From Sporanaerobacter acetigenes DSM 13106 (GTDB lineage Bacteria > Bacillota > Clostridia > Tissierellales > Sporanaerobacteraceae), in NCBI RefSeq assembly GCF_900130025.1, contig NZ_FQXR01000002.1:1-64000 (forward strand): 64,000 nucleotides of DNA, read 5' to 3'. The translations under genes were made by a program, and so were the position numbers. Positions 1 to 7,660 of the stretch are shown in pieces (position 1 is the stretch's first letter; each line of letters begins with the position of its first letter). The notes under the pieces were generated by a model. The model had not been told where the DNA came from. It saw nothing but the letters and a program-made list of their open reading frames with translations, and did not search any database.

Positions 1-499
1 TGAAGTTTTTTATTTTGTCTGTGTTTCTTAAATTTAAATTTTCTTTTAGTTTTCCTATTACTTTTATTCTTTTATTTTCTTTATTTATTCCTAAGGATAT
101 TTGTAAATTTTTATTCCCTATTAGTTTAAAACCTTTGTTTGGTTCATCATAATATAGTGAAAACCAATGTTTTTTCCATGATTTGAATTTAGGATATCCT
201 GTTTCATTGTTGAAAAATTTTTTGTATGTTTCTTTTAGTCTTATTGCTGTGTTTTTGAGTGGTGATGAATGTACTGAATTCAAAAAAACAAACTCTTGTT
301 TTAGTATTGGAACTTGATTTCTTAAGTTCCTTCCTGCCAAGAGTTTTTTGTCATTATTATTTTCTCTATAATCTTTTATTGTCATTTCCAAAAGATAATT
401 GTATAGCCAATTACATATTTTAGATTGTCCATCTAGAATTAACTCATCTTCTTTTGTAAAGATAACTTCTATTTTTCTATTGAATATCATTACATTCAT
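1..499 (-). CDS. tnpB: TnpB (OrfB-type) transposon nuclease, N-terminal part, cut by the window edge
   Basis: The reading frame opens at an ATG behind GGCGGTGT and stays open for 166 codons to the window edge, so the RuvC-like catalytic core and any 3' guide RNA lie outside. The visible part shows the usual TnpB N-terminus: a short beta start (MNVMIFNRKIEVIF), then the segment ICNWLYNYLLEMTIKDY and the YPKFKSWKKH motif (roughly residues 100-115). In this family TnpB is an RNA-guided DNA nuclease that favours retention of its element. The preceding frame is an IS607-like TnpA stub, so this was probably an IS607-type element. It has no frame break in view, so it may still be functional. Confidence 0.8.
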   Translation of the reverse strand, partial: MNVMIFNRKIEVIFTKEDELILDGQSKICNWLYNYLLEMTIKDYRENNNDKKLLAGRNLRNQVPILKQEFVFLNSVHSSPLKNTAIRLKETYKKFFNNETGYPKFKSWKKHWFSLYYDEPNKGFKLIGNKNLQISLGINKENKRIKVIGKLKENLNLRNTDKIKNF

Positions 500-512
500 A
501 CACCGCCTTCGG

Positions 513-608
513 CTATTTGAATAGTTCATCTTCCCATCTTCTTAGAGTTGATTTTGAAACTCCTAAATATTCACTTGCTTCTTTTATAGTAAGTTTTATA
601 ATAATCAC
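513..608 (-). pseudogene. tnpA: Truncated IS607-type TnpA: only the MerR-like helix-turn-helix remains
   Basis: A 31-codon frame contains LTIKEASEYLGVSKSTLRRW, the N-terminal DNA-binding helix-turn-helix typical of IS607 serine recombinases, and stops at once after DELFK. The catalytic serine-recombinase domain (normally another 150 or so residues) is absent. It sits directly upstream of tnpB on the same strand, the normal IS607 gene order. The likely start is a GTG that overlaps the purine-rich AGAGG stretch, so the start is uncertain. Seen: HTH and stop. Inferred: an internal deletion removed the recombinase, leaving a non-autonomous element. Confidence 0.7.
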
Positions 609-689
609 CTCTTACTTATAAAGTATAGTATAAACTTATTTAATATGCAAAGTTTTTAAGTAACTTTAATTAGTTTTAGGTATACTGTT

Positions 690-923
690 TTATTGCCCCA
701 AACTTTTAGCTATTCTAATTGATGGAATATTATTCTTATCCACTAAATATATAGGTAATATATCATTATCAAAACACCACTTGATTGCTTCTAATGTAAC
801 TGATTTTCCATAGCCTCTTCCAGCATATTCTTTGGATGTTCAAACAAAAATATTTCCACAATTAAAATCAATGTCTGATATTACTGCATATGATACTATC
901 TTTTTACTATCTACAATATTATA
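690..923 (-). pseudogene. GNAT acetyltransferase remnant with an in-frame stop
   Basis: The minus-strand frame encodes a C-terminal GNAT-like segment: an acetyl-CoA loop of R/Q-x-x-G-x-G/A character (EYAGRGYGKSVTLEAIKW), then LVDKNNIPSIRIAKSLG, which matches the terminal N-x-x-S/A-x-x-x-x-x-x-x-G pattern of the fold. A TGA interrupts the frame before the acetyl-CoA loop (after CGNIFV), and no start codon with the N-terminal half is present. It is therefore a decayed fragment. It lies between IS607 remains and another fragment, so this 1-kb stretch is a graveyard of broken genes. Confidence 0.6.
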
Positions 924-925
924 CT

Positions 926-1012
926 AACACCACATTATTTGCTGGCAGAATAGATGAAGTCAAAAGCAGCAAAGAAATAGCTATTAGAGAAAGAGCAAAA
1001 AATTTGAGATAA
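926..1012 (+). pseudogene. C-terminal fragment of an unidentified plus-strand gene
   Basis: About 28 codons ending in TAA read as a charged, protein-like tail (GRIDEVKSSKEIAIRERAKN) just before a terminator hairpin. No start or ribosome site precedes it, because the upstream sequence is the GNAT remnant on the other strand. I do not recognise the family. It may be the stump of a gene cut off by the rearrangement that brought in the IS607 material, or simply an open frame by chance. Confidence 0.25.
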
Positions 1013-1020
1013 AAATAAAT

Positions 1021-1045
1021 AAGTCAAGGAAATATTCCTTGACTT
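1021..1045. terminator. Intrinsic terminator hairpin, probably bidirectional
   Basis: Perfect 11-bp inverted repeat AAGTCAAGGAA / TTCCTTGACTT with a 3-nt loop. It lies at the end of the DUF1648 gene (minus) and after the plus-strand fragment, overlapping the last codons of the former. Confidence 0.7.
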
Positions 1046-2156
1046 ATTTAGATAAAAGCAAAATTACCACAATGATTATAAATGGAAGTATCATAAAAAA
1101 CATTCCCAATGGTCTTCCTACATTGACAGTCCAACCTACCCCAAATCTCTTTTCAATAAATATAGCTGGATCATCTGGATTGTAATATATCGAATTTCCA
1201 AGTTTCCAAAATACATCATCATCTCTATTCTTTTCTTCATACTCACCTTCACCATCAAGCTTAAGTCTACTGCCACCTTGCCCCACTTTTATGGAGATGA
1301 CAATACTATATACTATTATAATTCCTGTAAATATAAAGAATAGACTTACAATAGTATTCACACTTCCACCTATTATCCCAAAAGAGTACAAACTAGCCAG
1401 TGTAAAAAGAAAATTCATACCTATACCCATAACTAACATATATATGGACCAAGTTCTTCTAAATATAATATTTCTCTTCACTGATTCTTCTGGATTTTTA
1501 GAACTTATTTCTTGTTTTGACCAACCTATGGTTTTATACATAAAAAAGTACAAAATTCCCATTCCGAATTGAAGTAAAGGCATGAACCATATAAAAGAAG
1601 TTTTATCCATATATCCATTTATATTGCCTTGGATATCCCAGTGGCTAGGAATTTTTTCAGGCAAAGTAGGAGCTAAACTTAGTCCAACCGCTAAATTCAA
1701 TAGAGCTATAACTATTGGAATCAAAAACCACCAAGGCGATATATTGCCTGCTTTAACTTTTTCCTTGCTAAATTTCATATCTACTACTACTTCTTCTTTT
1801 AGTTTTTCCCAATTTTCTTCCTGTTTCAATTTCTTCACTTTACGATTTGCACGTAAATAAACTAAAAATAGTACTGCTATATAAATAAAAATAGGCAAAG
1901 AAGAAACAACAACTATATTGTCATAAAAATATGCCCAAAGAGAAAGCAACATTATTGATGGAATACTTGCTATTATGTTTTCAAATACATACTCCTTATA
2001 TATTTTCTTGAGTTCTGTATTTTCTAATTCTTTTTCTGGTATCCTAATTCCAAAATATATGTTTTTTCTAGTCATTTTAGGTGTAAGTATTTGCAAAACC
2101 AACAAAATAATATAAAAAGACAAGTTCATAATTAGAATATAAATCCTATCTTCCAT
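1044..2156 (-). CDS. DUF1648/DUF5808 multi-pass membrane protein
   Basis: A 370-residue membrane protein. Hydrophobic segments occur at the N-terminus, near residues 55-95, 145-165 and 190-210, in two around 240-290, and at the C-terminus. The segment LPEKIPSHWDIQGNINGY is the DUF1648 signature, and DVFWKLGNSIYYNPDDPA near the C-terminus is the DUF5808 signature. An ATG at 2156 behind GGGAGGGAGAAA is preferred over one 12 codons upstream inside the preceding gene. It overlaps the GntR regulator by 11 nt, so the two are translationally coupled. DUF1648 occurs in SdpI-type immunity proteins, so a role in membrane stress or peptide immunity is possible, but this is inference. Confidence 0.75.
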   Translation of the reverse strand: MEDRIYILIMNLSFYIILLVLQILTPKMTRKNIYFGIRIPEKELENTELKKIYKEYVFENIIASIPSIMLLSLWAYFYDNIVVVSSLPIFIYIAVLFLVYLRANRKVKKLKQEENWEKLKEEVVVDMKFSKEKVKAGNISPWWFLIPIVIALLNLAVGLSLAPTLPEKIPSHWDIQGNINGYMDKTSFIWFMPLLQFGMGILYFFMYKTIGWSKQEISSKNPEESVKRNIIFRRTWSIYMLVMGIGMNFLFTLASLYSFGIIGGSVNTIVSLFFIFTGIIIVYSIVISIKVGQGGSRLKLDGEGEYEEKNRDDDVFWKLGNSIYYNPDDPAIFIEKRFGVGWTVNVGRPLGMFFMILPFIIIVVILLLSK

Positions 2157-2550
2157 TTTCTCTCTCCCTCCTGCTTTCAATATACTCGTCAAAATAAATT
2201 TCGCATTGTTTTAAAAATTCATCTTTTCCCATTCCCCTACAATAAGCATCAGCAACAATAAATTTAAGTTCCTTTTCCAAACTATCATAGTATTCTTTAG
2301 TTGCTTTAGGAAATGTATCTTTGACCATAGCACCTTTTCTTCTATCTATAACTAGATATCCCTCATCTTTTAAAACATTGTATGCTTTGTTCACAGTATG
2401 CAAATTTATGCCAATATCTTCTGCCAACTGTCTAACTGAAGGCAATTCCTCTCCTATATTTAATTCTCCCCTAGCTATACCTTCAATTATTTGTCTCCTC
2501 AGTTGCTCGTAAATGGGCATTTCTGATTCAAAGTCAATTTTTAGAATCAT
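2146..2550 (-). CDS. GntR-family regulator, YtrA type
   Basis: A 134-residue protein with an N-terminal winged helix: PIYEQLRRQIIEGIARGEL, then LPSVRQLAEDIGINLHTVNK as recognition helix and EGYLVIDRRKGAMV as wing. The short helical C-terminal tail, without a ligand-binding domain, is typical of the YtrA subfamily. These proteins repress operons for ABC or membrane-protein modules. It is the first gene of a two-gene operon with the DUF1648 protein. Its own promoter has a dyad over the -10 box (2571-2609), which suggests autorepression. The inducing signal cannot be read from the sequence. Confidence 0.85.
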   Translation of the reverse strand: MILKIDFESEMPIYEQLRRQIIEGIARGELNIGEELPSVRQLAEDIGINLHTVNKAYNVLKDEGYLVIDRRKGAMVKDTFPKATKEYYDSLEKELKFIVADAYCRGMGKDEFLKQCEIYFDEYIESRRERENGR

Positions 2551-2570
2551 ATTGTTTCACCCTTTCTATT

Positions 2571-2609
2571 TGTTATATATATTATATAACAGCAATGATG
2601 ACATTGCAA
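2571..2609 (-). promoter_or_regulatory. Promoter with overlapping operator-like dyad for the GntR/DUF1648 operon
   Basis: On the minus strand TTGCAA (2604-2609) is followed after exactly 17 nt by TATAAT (2581-2586). The imperfect 21-bp palindrome beginning TGTTATATAT and ending TATATAACA (2571-2591) covers the -10 box. The layout resembles that of the second GntR gene at 7025-7074. Binding by the GntR protein is inferred. Confidence 0.55.
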
Positions 2610-2677
2610 CTATTTTTTTCATTTTTTTGAAGGATTTTATTAACTATTGTAGAATATACTACTAGTAGGTGATAAAA

Positions 2678-3526
2678 ATGAAAAGTTTAGCTATTGACTT
2701 TTTAGAAAATTTTGAAATCAGGACAAATATCAAATTCTCTAATAGAGAGCTACTTACTTCTTACAAAGTAAATAAAGATATAAATGCAAGAAATGAACTT
2801 ATAACAAACAATATGGGTCTTATATACACAGCAGCTAAAAAAAGAGCAAATTTAAATTCTTCTTTCACTTTTGAAGATTTAGTGCAAGAAGGAGTAATAG
2901 GAATGATAAAGGGAATAGAAAAGTTTGACTTAAACAAAAATACCAGCTTCTCCACATACATATATTATTGGATTACTCATCAGATGGATAGAGCTATTAT
3001 GAACAATGGTAGACTCATAAGACTTCCTGCCCATATATGCGAAAAGGTAAATCAAATTAATCAAATAGAAAATGAAAATCAATCTCTAAACAAAGAAATC
3101 AGCCCAAAGTGCATACATCAAGAAGTAAAAATGAACGAAAAACAATACAATGATATAAATTACTATAGAAAAACTTATTATAGTTTTGTTTCCCTAAATA
3201 CCACTATGAATTTAGATAATGAAGATTCTTATGCTGAACTTCAAGACTTTATTCCTTCAGATGAACCTTCTATTGAAGAAATAACTGTAGAAGAAGACTT
3301 AAAAGAAAATTTAAATAAGGTGTTAAATACCCTATCTCCTAGAGAAAAAGAAATATTAGAGCTTAGATTTGGTTTCAATGACAATGAGCCAAAAACTCTA
3401 GAAGAAATAGGAGAAAAATATCATCTCACAAGAGAAAGAATACGACAAATTGAATCCAAAGCAATAAATAAAATAAAATGCTCAAGCAACAAAAATATCC
3501 TTCAAGAATATTTAAGCTGCCCTTAA
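2678..3526 (+). CDS. RNA polymerase sigma-70 family factor
   Basis: A 282-residue RpoD-like sigma factor without region 1.1. Region 2 is visible as NMGLIYTAAKK...FEDLVQEGVIGMIKGIEKFD...FSTYIYYWITHQMDRAI, with the -10 recognition and melting helix. Region 3 follows, and region 4 contains LSPREKEILELRFGF and the helix-turn-helix EEIGEKYHLTRERIRQIESKA, which reads the -35 box. The ATG at 2678 sits about 6 nt after AGTAGGTGA; an upstream GTG at 2669 overlaps that site and is less likely. It is monocistronic and ends in a shared terminator. It looks like a group 2/3 alternative sigma; its regulon is unknown. Confidence 0.85.
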   Translation: MKSLAIDFLENFEIRTNIKFSNRELLTSYKVNKDINARNELITNNMGLIYTAAKKRANLNSSFTFEDLVQEGVIGMIKGIEKFDLNKNTSFSTYIYYWITHQMDRAIMNNGRLIRLPAHICEKVNQINQIENENQSLNKEISPKCIHQEVKMNEKQYNDINYYRKTYYSFVSLNTTMNLDNEDSYAELQDFIPSDEPSIEEITVEEDLKENLNKVLNTLSPREKEILELRFGFNDNEPKTLEEIGEKYHLTRERIRQIESKAINKIKCSSNKNILQEYLSCP

Positions 3527-3539
3527 CTAAGGCAGCTTA
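3513..3539. terminator. Bidirectional terminator between convergent genes
   Basis: Inverted repeat TAAGCTGCC / GGCAGCTTA (9 bp, loop CTTAACTAA) overlaps the stop codons of the sigma factor and the M48 protease. It is followed by TATTTTC on plus and by AAATATT on minus. Confidence 0.75.
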
Positions 3540-4771
3540 TTTTCATATTCATAGTTTAATGCAAATTTTACTCTTTCTTCACAAGATGGATGGCTATAAT
3601 ACCATATTTTATATATATTACTTGGTCTAGGAAGTGCTAGACTTCCTTCATGAAGCTTTATAAGCGATGAAGCAGTAGCTTCTTTGTTCCTTGCCAATTC
3701 CAATTCAAACTTATCTGCCTGCCATTCCAATTGCCTAGAATAAGTACTCACAAAAGGTGAAGCAAAAAACATATAAAAGTTCAACACAAATATTAAAAGA
3801 GGAAGACATGCAATATCGTAGAGATACCTGAAACCAAAATCCCCATTGGAACCCCTTAGCATCCAAAGAGCAGTCTTATCTACTAAAAATAGCAACAATA
3901 TAGTAGAAATCCCCCCTAAAATTATGCTTTTCCAAATATGTCCCTTTACATAATGACCTATTTCATGAGCTGTTATAGCTACTACTTCTTCTCTTTCCAG
4001 ATTCTCTATGGTAGTATCCCAAAGTACAATTCTTTTAGACTTTAAAACTCCTGTCATATAGGCGTTCATCTCTTTTGTATCTGTACTTTTATCTACTTGA
4101 TAAATTTTTGCATTTCCCACTTTAGCCTTCTCAAGTAAACCTTCTATATCTCTTTCAAGTTCCTTATCTTCCAATGCAGTGTATTTGTTAAATAATGGAT
4201 CTATATACATAGGGCTTATGAAACTTGAAAAAAAATATACAGGAATTGATATGAGTCCTAAATACAGCCACCATCTATTTGGGCTCTTGTATATAAGATA
4301 AAATGGAAACCATATAAAAAGTAAGGATAAAACTAAATTTAGACCAAATCCTTTAAATACAACTTCAGCCCATCTTCCAATAGATTGATTTGAAAGGCCA
4401 AATCTATGCTTAACTACAAACCCGCTATAATAACCAATAGGAAGAGTCAATACGAAATCTATGAGAATATATAAAACTAAATATATGAGTATTATGTAGA
4501 ATCTATTGTTAGCCCTATGTTCAGCAAATATTTTGATTTTACTTGACAATCCAGTAGTTAAGATTAAAAATGGAATCAAAAAACTTACAATTAAATTTAC
4601 TGCCCAAATTTTCAAATTGGTTTTTCTGTAAGCATAGGCTTCCTTTGAAATATCGGGATATTCCAATTTTAACTTTCCCATATTCTTGTTTTCATTGACA
4701 AAAACTAGTGTTATGAAAAGTATTAGAAATAAAAAAAAGAAAACAAAAAATAATACTATTTTTTTATCCAA
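3527..4771 (-). CDS. M48-family (Ste24/HtpX-like) membrane metalloprotease
   Basis: A 414-residue membrane protease. The zinc motif HEIGH lies in VVAITAHEIGHYVKGH near residue 270, and the third ligand is in LEWQADKFELELA near residue 355, the ExxxD pattern of M48 enzymes. There is one N-terminal transmembrane helix, several more up to about residue 200, and further helices after the HExxH, as in CAAX prenyl protease 1 (Ste24). I chose a TTG start at 4771, seven nt after GGGAG; an ATG 12 codons upstream has no such site. The family degrades or processes membrane proteins; the substrate here is unknown. Confidence 0.85.
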   Translation of the reverse strand: MDKKIVLFFVFFFLFLILFITLVFVNENKNMGKLKLEYPDISKEAYAYRKTNLKIWAVNLIVSFLIPFLILTTGLSSKIKIFAEHRANNRFYIILIYLVLYILIDFVLTLPIGYYSGFVVKHRFGLSNQSIGRWAEVVFKGFGLNLVLSLLFIWFPFYLIYKSPNRWWLYLGLISIPVYFFSSFISPMYIDPLFNKYTALEDKELERDIEGLLEKAKVGNAKIYQVDKSTDTKEMNAYMTGVLKSKRIVLWDTTIENLEREEVVAITAHEIGHYVKGHIWKSIILGGISTILLLFLVDKTALWMLRGSNGDFGFRYLYDIACLPLLIFVLNFYMFFASPFVSTYSRQLEWQADKFELELARNKEATASSLIKLHEGSLALPRPSNIYKIWYYSHPSCEERVKFALNYEYENKLP

Positions 4772-4860
4772 TTTATCACTCCCTCTCTTATATATTATAA
4801 GTAACAATAAGGTCTCCTATTACATATTTTATATTAGAAACATAAGGAGGTGTATCTTCT

Positions 4861-5049
4861 ATGATACAAAACAATATTGAAGCATCTGGATGTACTCCAG
4901 ATCAACAATCAAGTCTACTATTTTTCTTTCTACTATTAGTAATCTTGTTCCAAGGACCATTGGATTGGTTATTTGGAAGTGACGATAGCTTATTGTTTTT
5001 CTTCTTGCTATTAGTTATTCTATTTTGTAACCCTTGTAGTTTTTGGTAA
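4861..5049 (+). CDS. Small hydrophobic protein with an internally duplicated SLLFFFLLLVILF segment
   Basis: A 62-residue protein preceded by AAGGAGGTG 8 nt before the ATG. It carries SLLFFFLLLVILF twice (about residues 18-30 and 43-55), separated by the linker QGPLDWLFGSDD, and ends in Cys-Asn-Pro-Cys. The same 13-residue module appears once, slightly changed, in the 37-residue protein at 7503. Tiny hydrophobic proteins of this character are common in spore-formers, but I do not recognise a named family. The duplication suggests that it arose from a one-module ancestor like the 7503 gene. Confidence 0.65.
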   Translation: MIQNNIEASGCTPDQQSSLLFFFLLLVILFQGPLDWLFGSDDSLLFFFLLLVILFCNPCSFW

Positions 5050-5060
5050 TTTTCTAAATA

Positions 5061-5090
5061 GCCCTTGTGAAAAACAAATTTCACAAGGGC
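5061..5090. terminator. Terminator hairpin
   Basis: Ten-bp inverted repeat GCCCTTGTGA / TCACAAGGGC with a 10-nt loop, between the converging 62-residue gene and the ABC permease gene. The T-run is weak on both sides. Confidence 0.6.
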
Positions 5091-5109
5091 TTCTCATCAT
5101 AAACCAAGA

Positions 5110-5925
5110 TTATAGATCAATTTTGTTTTCTATCAAATATCCAGTACTCAAGAAAGCAGCTACTCCTATGACAATGGTATAAACCAAAGAACCAATATTC
5201 ATAAAAGTTCTACCTCCAGCTGAAACTATCATACTTGCATTGTTAATACTCATAAAGTTCATGCTTCCAAGCATACTCATTTGATCTATAGCTCTTTGAG
5301 TAACCACCTTGAAACTGTTTAAATCTAAATAGTATGGAACTGCTTGGGTTATTTTTAAAGTAGTATATCCTATTAGACCATTTAAAATTAAAAATATTAC
5401 AAACCACATTCCACCGATTTTTTTATTTCTAAAAGTAACTCTACCTAGTGCCATGGAAAAATAAATAAGTATCAAAGTCACTACTCCACTAATAAACATA
5501 GTCATTCCAACAGCTACAGTTTCCGTATTAAATACAGAAACTATTTCCCTAAAGCTTATATCAAATTCTATAAATCTTGAAAGCATAAATCCATTATATA
5601 ATAGTATTACAACTCCTAATATAATGAACCACATAAGTGCCACCAATAATTTTGAACCTAATATCTGATTTCCTGTAAGAGGCAATGTAAAAGTTAAATA
5701 TCCTCTGTCTTCATATAGTTCTTTTCTAAAAGAATCTACTATATATAAAAATGCTGCAAACAATGCTACAAACATGATGAGATAAGCCACACCACCTATA
5801 ACTCCCATATTGGCCTGCTTAAATTGATAAGAATAGAATACTGTAGTAAGTATCAAAACTATTGCCAAAACTCCCAAAATAAATTTATAACTTCCTTTTA
5901 TCTCATATTTCATATATCTGCCCAT
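5110..5925 (-). CDS. ABC-2 type permease of a GntR-controlled export system
   Basis: A 271-residue polytopic membrane protein with about six hydrophobic segments: residues 13-33, 40-62, 90-112, a pair between 130 and 165, one near 175-195 and a last one at 245-262. The segment RKELYEDRGYLTFTLPLTGNQ, with an acidic patch before the second membrane block, is typical of ABC-2 permeases of lantibiotic-immunity or YtrC-like systems. It follows the ATPase gene with an 11-nt gap, and the pair lies behind a YtrA-type GntR repressor. This predicts an exporter induced by cell-envelope stress or a peptide; the substrate is unknown. Confidence 0.75.
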   Translation of the reverse strand: MGRYMKYEIKGSYKFILGVLAIVLILTTVFYSYQFKQANMGVIGGVAYLIMFVALFAAFLYIVDSFRKELYEDRGYLTFTLPLTGNQILGSKLLVALMWFIILGVVILLYNGFMLSRFIEFDISFREIVSVFNTETVAVGMTMFISGVVTLILIYFSMALGRVTFRNKKIGGMWFVIFLILNGLIGYTTLKITQAVPYYLDLNSFKVVTQRAIDQMSMLGSMNFMSINNASMIVSAGGRTFMNIGSLVYTIVIGVAAFLSTGYLIENKIDL

Positions 5926-5936
5926 AATTATCCCTC

Positions 5937-6635
5937 CTATTCTCCAAATACTTCTTTATAGATTTCATCAATAGATTTGCCTTTTTCTTCTCTTAAAGCT
6001 TCCGCATTTCCCTTAAGCGCTATTTCTCCTTCCCTCAAAAACACTACATCATCAAATAAATTTTCCATATCTCTAACTAAATGAGTAGTTATAAGCATTG
6101 AACTACCTTCGTTGTAATTGTTTATTATAGCGTCTAATATTTTATCTCTAGCTACAGGATCTACTCCTGCAATTGGCTCATCTAATATATATAGTTTAGC
6201 TCTTCTAGACAATACTAAAGTTAAATTTAATTTTTCATTCATACCCTTTGATAGAGAGTTTATCTTCATATTTTTTTCAAGCTTCATAAAATGGAGAAGC
6301 TCTTCTCCCCTTTTTTCATCAAAGTCAGAGTAAAAATCCTTGTAAAATTCAAATGCATCTTCTATCGCCATCCAATTGTATAAAAAGTTTCTATCTGGCA
6401 GATAAGATACTATAGATTTTGTATATACTCCTACATTGTGCCCATCTATAAGTACTTCTCCTTTAGACTGCCTTAAAAGTCCAGTGAGTATTTTTATAAG
6501 TGTAGTCTTTCCACTTCCATTAGGTCCAAGTATTCCTACTACTTTTCCACTTTCAATATCTAAACTTAAATTGTTTAGTGCTTTTTTATTCAAATAATTC
6601 TTTGACAAACCCTTGATTTCAACTAAGTTGCCCAT
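5937..6635 (-). CDS. ABC transporter ATP-binding protein
   Basis: A 232-residue ATPase. The Walker A motif GPNGSGKTTL lies near residue 40, the signature sequence is LSKGMNEKL (near residue 130), the Walker B motif LYILDEP is followed by IAGVDPVARD, and the switch histidine is in TTHLV. The signature has K instead of G at its third position (LSKGM), as often seen in YtrB/EcsA-like exporters. It lies 2 nt after the GntR gene and 11 nt before the permease, forming one operon. It should energise the ABC-2 permease. Confidence 0.88.
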   Translation of the reverse strand: MGNLVEIKGLSKNYLNKKALNNLSLDIESGKVVGILGPNGSGKTTLIKILTGLLRQSKGEVLIDGHNVGVYTKSIVSYLPDRNFLYNWMAIEDAFEFYKDFYSDFDEKRGEELLHFMKLEKNMKINSLSKGMNEKLNLTLVLSRRAKLYILDEPIAGVDPVARDKILDAIINNYNEGSSMLITTHLVRDMENLFDDVVFLREGEIALKGNAEALREEKGKSIDEIYKEVFGE

Positions 6636-6637
6636 TT

Positions 6638-7000
6638 CTATTCCTCCTTTTCTTTGTTGTCCAATATTATTTCAACTATCTCTTTATATTCAAAACCCAG
6701 TTCCTTCATTTCGGAAATAAAGTTGTTGACAATATCTACTGCCATATCGTTTTTCAAACTTTTAATTATTTGGGCATCTTCTATGACAAAAGTCCCCATT
6801 CCTCTTTGAGTAAACACTAAATTTTCTCTTTCAAGTTCCTGATAAGTCCTCTGGACTGTATTTGGATTTACCTTTAATTCTGATGAAAGTTCTCTAACTG
6901 ATGGCAATTTACCACCTCCGTTTATTTCCCCTGAAACTATTTTCTTTTTTATATAGTTCATTATCTGTATATAGATAGGTAGCTTATCATCAAATTCCAT
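6638..7000 (-). CDS. GntR-family regulator, YtrA type, of the ABC module
   Basis: A 120-residue protein: winged helix PIYIQIMNYIKKKIVSGEI, KLPSVRELSSELKVNPNTVQ and wing FTQRGMGTFV, followed by a short dimerisation tail. The ATG at 7000 follows GGAGGTGAAAAA and is clearly the start; the open frame continues 40 codons upstream through the promoter. It heads the GntR-ATPase-permease operon, the standard YtrABC layout. The promoter holds strong inverted repeats around its -10 box (7025-7074), so it probably represses its own operon. Confidence 0.9.
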   Translation of the reverse strand: MEFDDKLPIYIQIMNYIKKKIVSGEINGGGKLPSVRELSSELKVNPNTVQRTYQELERENLVFTQRGMGTFVIEDAQIIKSLKNDMAVDIVNNFISEMKELGFEYKEIVEIILDNKEKEE

Positions 7001-7024
7001 TTTTTCACCTCCATAAACATTACT

Positions 7025-7074
7025 GTATGTTAGTGCACTAACAATATAGTACACTAACATACACCTACTGTCAA
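7025..7074 (-). promoter_or_regulatory. Promoter and double operator of the GntR-ABC operon
   Basis: On the minus strand TTGACA (7069-7074) and TACTAT (7046-7051) are 17 nt apart. Two nested dyads surround them: a perfect 16-bp palindrome TGTTAGTGCACTAACA (7028-7043) just downstream of the -10, and GTATGTTAGTG (7025-7035) facing CACTAACATAC (7052-7062) across the -10. GTTAGTG half-sites are thus present three times. Such dyads suit a dimeric YtrA-type repressor; binding is inferred. Confidence 0.7.
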
Positions 7075-7090
7075 TAGGAAAATAAAAAAA

Positions 7091-7114
7091 TGTAAGGGAT
7101 TTTTTACCCTTACA
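7091..7114 (-). terminator. Intrinsic terminator
   Basis: On the minus strand TGTAAGGG and CCCTTACA form an 8-bp stem followed by seven T, directly after the stop codon of the 63-residue gene. Confidence 0.75.
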
Positions 7115-7116
7115 TT

Positions 7117-7308
7117 TCATCTATCTTGGATAATATCCATACCTCCAAGAATTATATGAGCTAATCCATAGCCAATCAAACCAGTAGCTACCATTGGCAA
7201 TATTTCTTCTTTATCCATTCCATTCTTCTTCACATCTGGAACTCTCATTGCTATTCCACCTGCTGTAACTATTGTTCCAAGTATCATTGGAATTGTTCCT
7301 TGTCTCAT
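7117..7308 (-). CDS. Small membrane protein of unknown function, 63 residues
   Basis: A short hydrophobic protein with two weak membrane segments (about residues 5-20 and 38-56) around a charged loop PDVKKNGMDKEE. An AAGGGTGATTTT stretch provides a ribosome site. It is followed at once by a good terminator and lies upstream of the GntR-ABC promoter, so it is its own transcription unit. I do not recognise a family. Confidence 0.55.
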   Translation of the reverse strand: MRQGTIPMILGTIVTAGGIAMRVPDVKKNGMDKEEILPMVATGLIGYGLAHIILGGMDIIQDR

Positions 7309-7502
7309 AAAATCACCCTTTGTGAATTTATTTAAATCTTTATTTATTATATTTCAATATAGTTTATATATACCTGTTGCACTATCGTCACATTTATGAA
7401 TTTAAGCTAATTTTTTCTTTAAAATAATATTAACACAATAGTATTTTAAGCATATTTTATAGTGAGAATAATTTCTTATTTCCTTATTGGGAGGTGTAAA
7501 CA

Positions 7503-7616
7503 ATGGCTGATAAACAATGTGGTCTATTTGGTGGAAGTTCTGATGATTCTCTACTATTTTTCTTCTTGCTTTTAGTTGTATTGTTCTGTGGTTCAGGATT
7601 TGGATGTGGCCGCTAA
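7503..7616 (+). CDS. Tiny hydrophobic Cys/Gly-tailed protein, 37 residues
   Basis: The ATG follows TGGGAGGTGTAAACA. The product has a short polar head with one Cys, the module DSLLFFFLLLVVLF (residues 15-28) and the tail CGSGFGCGR. The membrane module is nearly identical to the one duplicated in the 62-residue protein at 4861. Size and glycine/cysteine tail recall small sporulation-associated membrane peptides of Firmicutes, but no family is assigned. A perfect terminator follows. Confidence 0.7.
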   Translation: MADKQCGLFGGSSDDSLLFFFLLLVVLFCGSGFGCGR

Positions 7617-7633
7617 ACGGCTAAAATAAATTA

Positions 7634-7660
7634 AGGAACCAGGTTTCGGTCCTGGTTCCT
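7634..7660. terminator. Bidirectional terminator
   Basis: Ten-bp perfect inverted repeat AGGAACCAGG / CCTGGTTCCT with loop TTTCGGT, followed by ATTTTATTTTTT on plus. It serves the 37-residue gene and the converging 98-residue gene. Confidence 0.8.
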
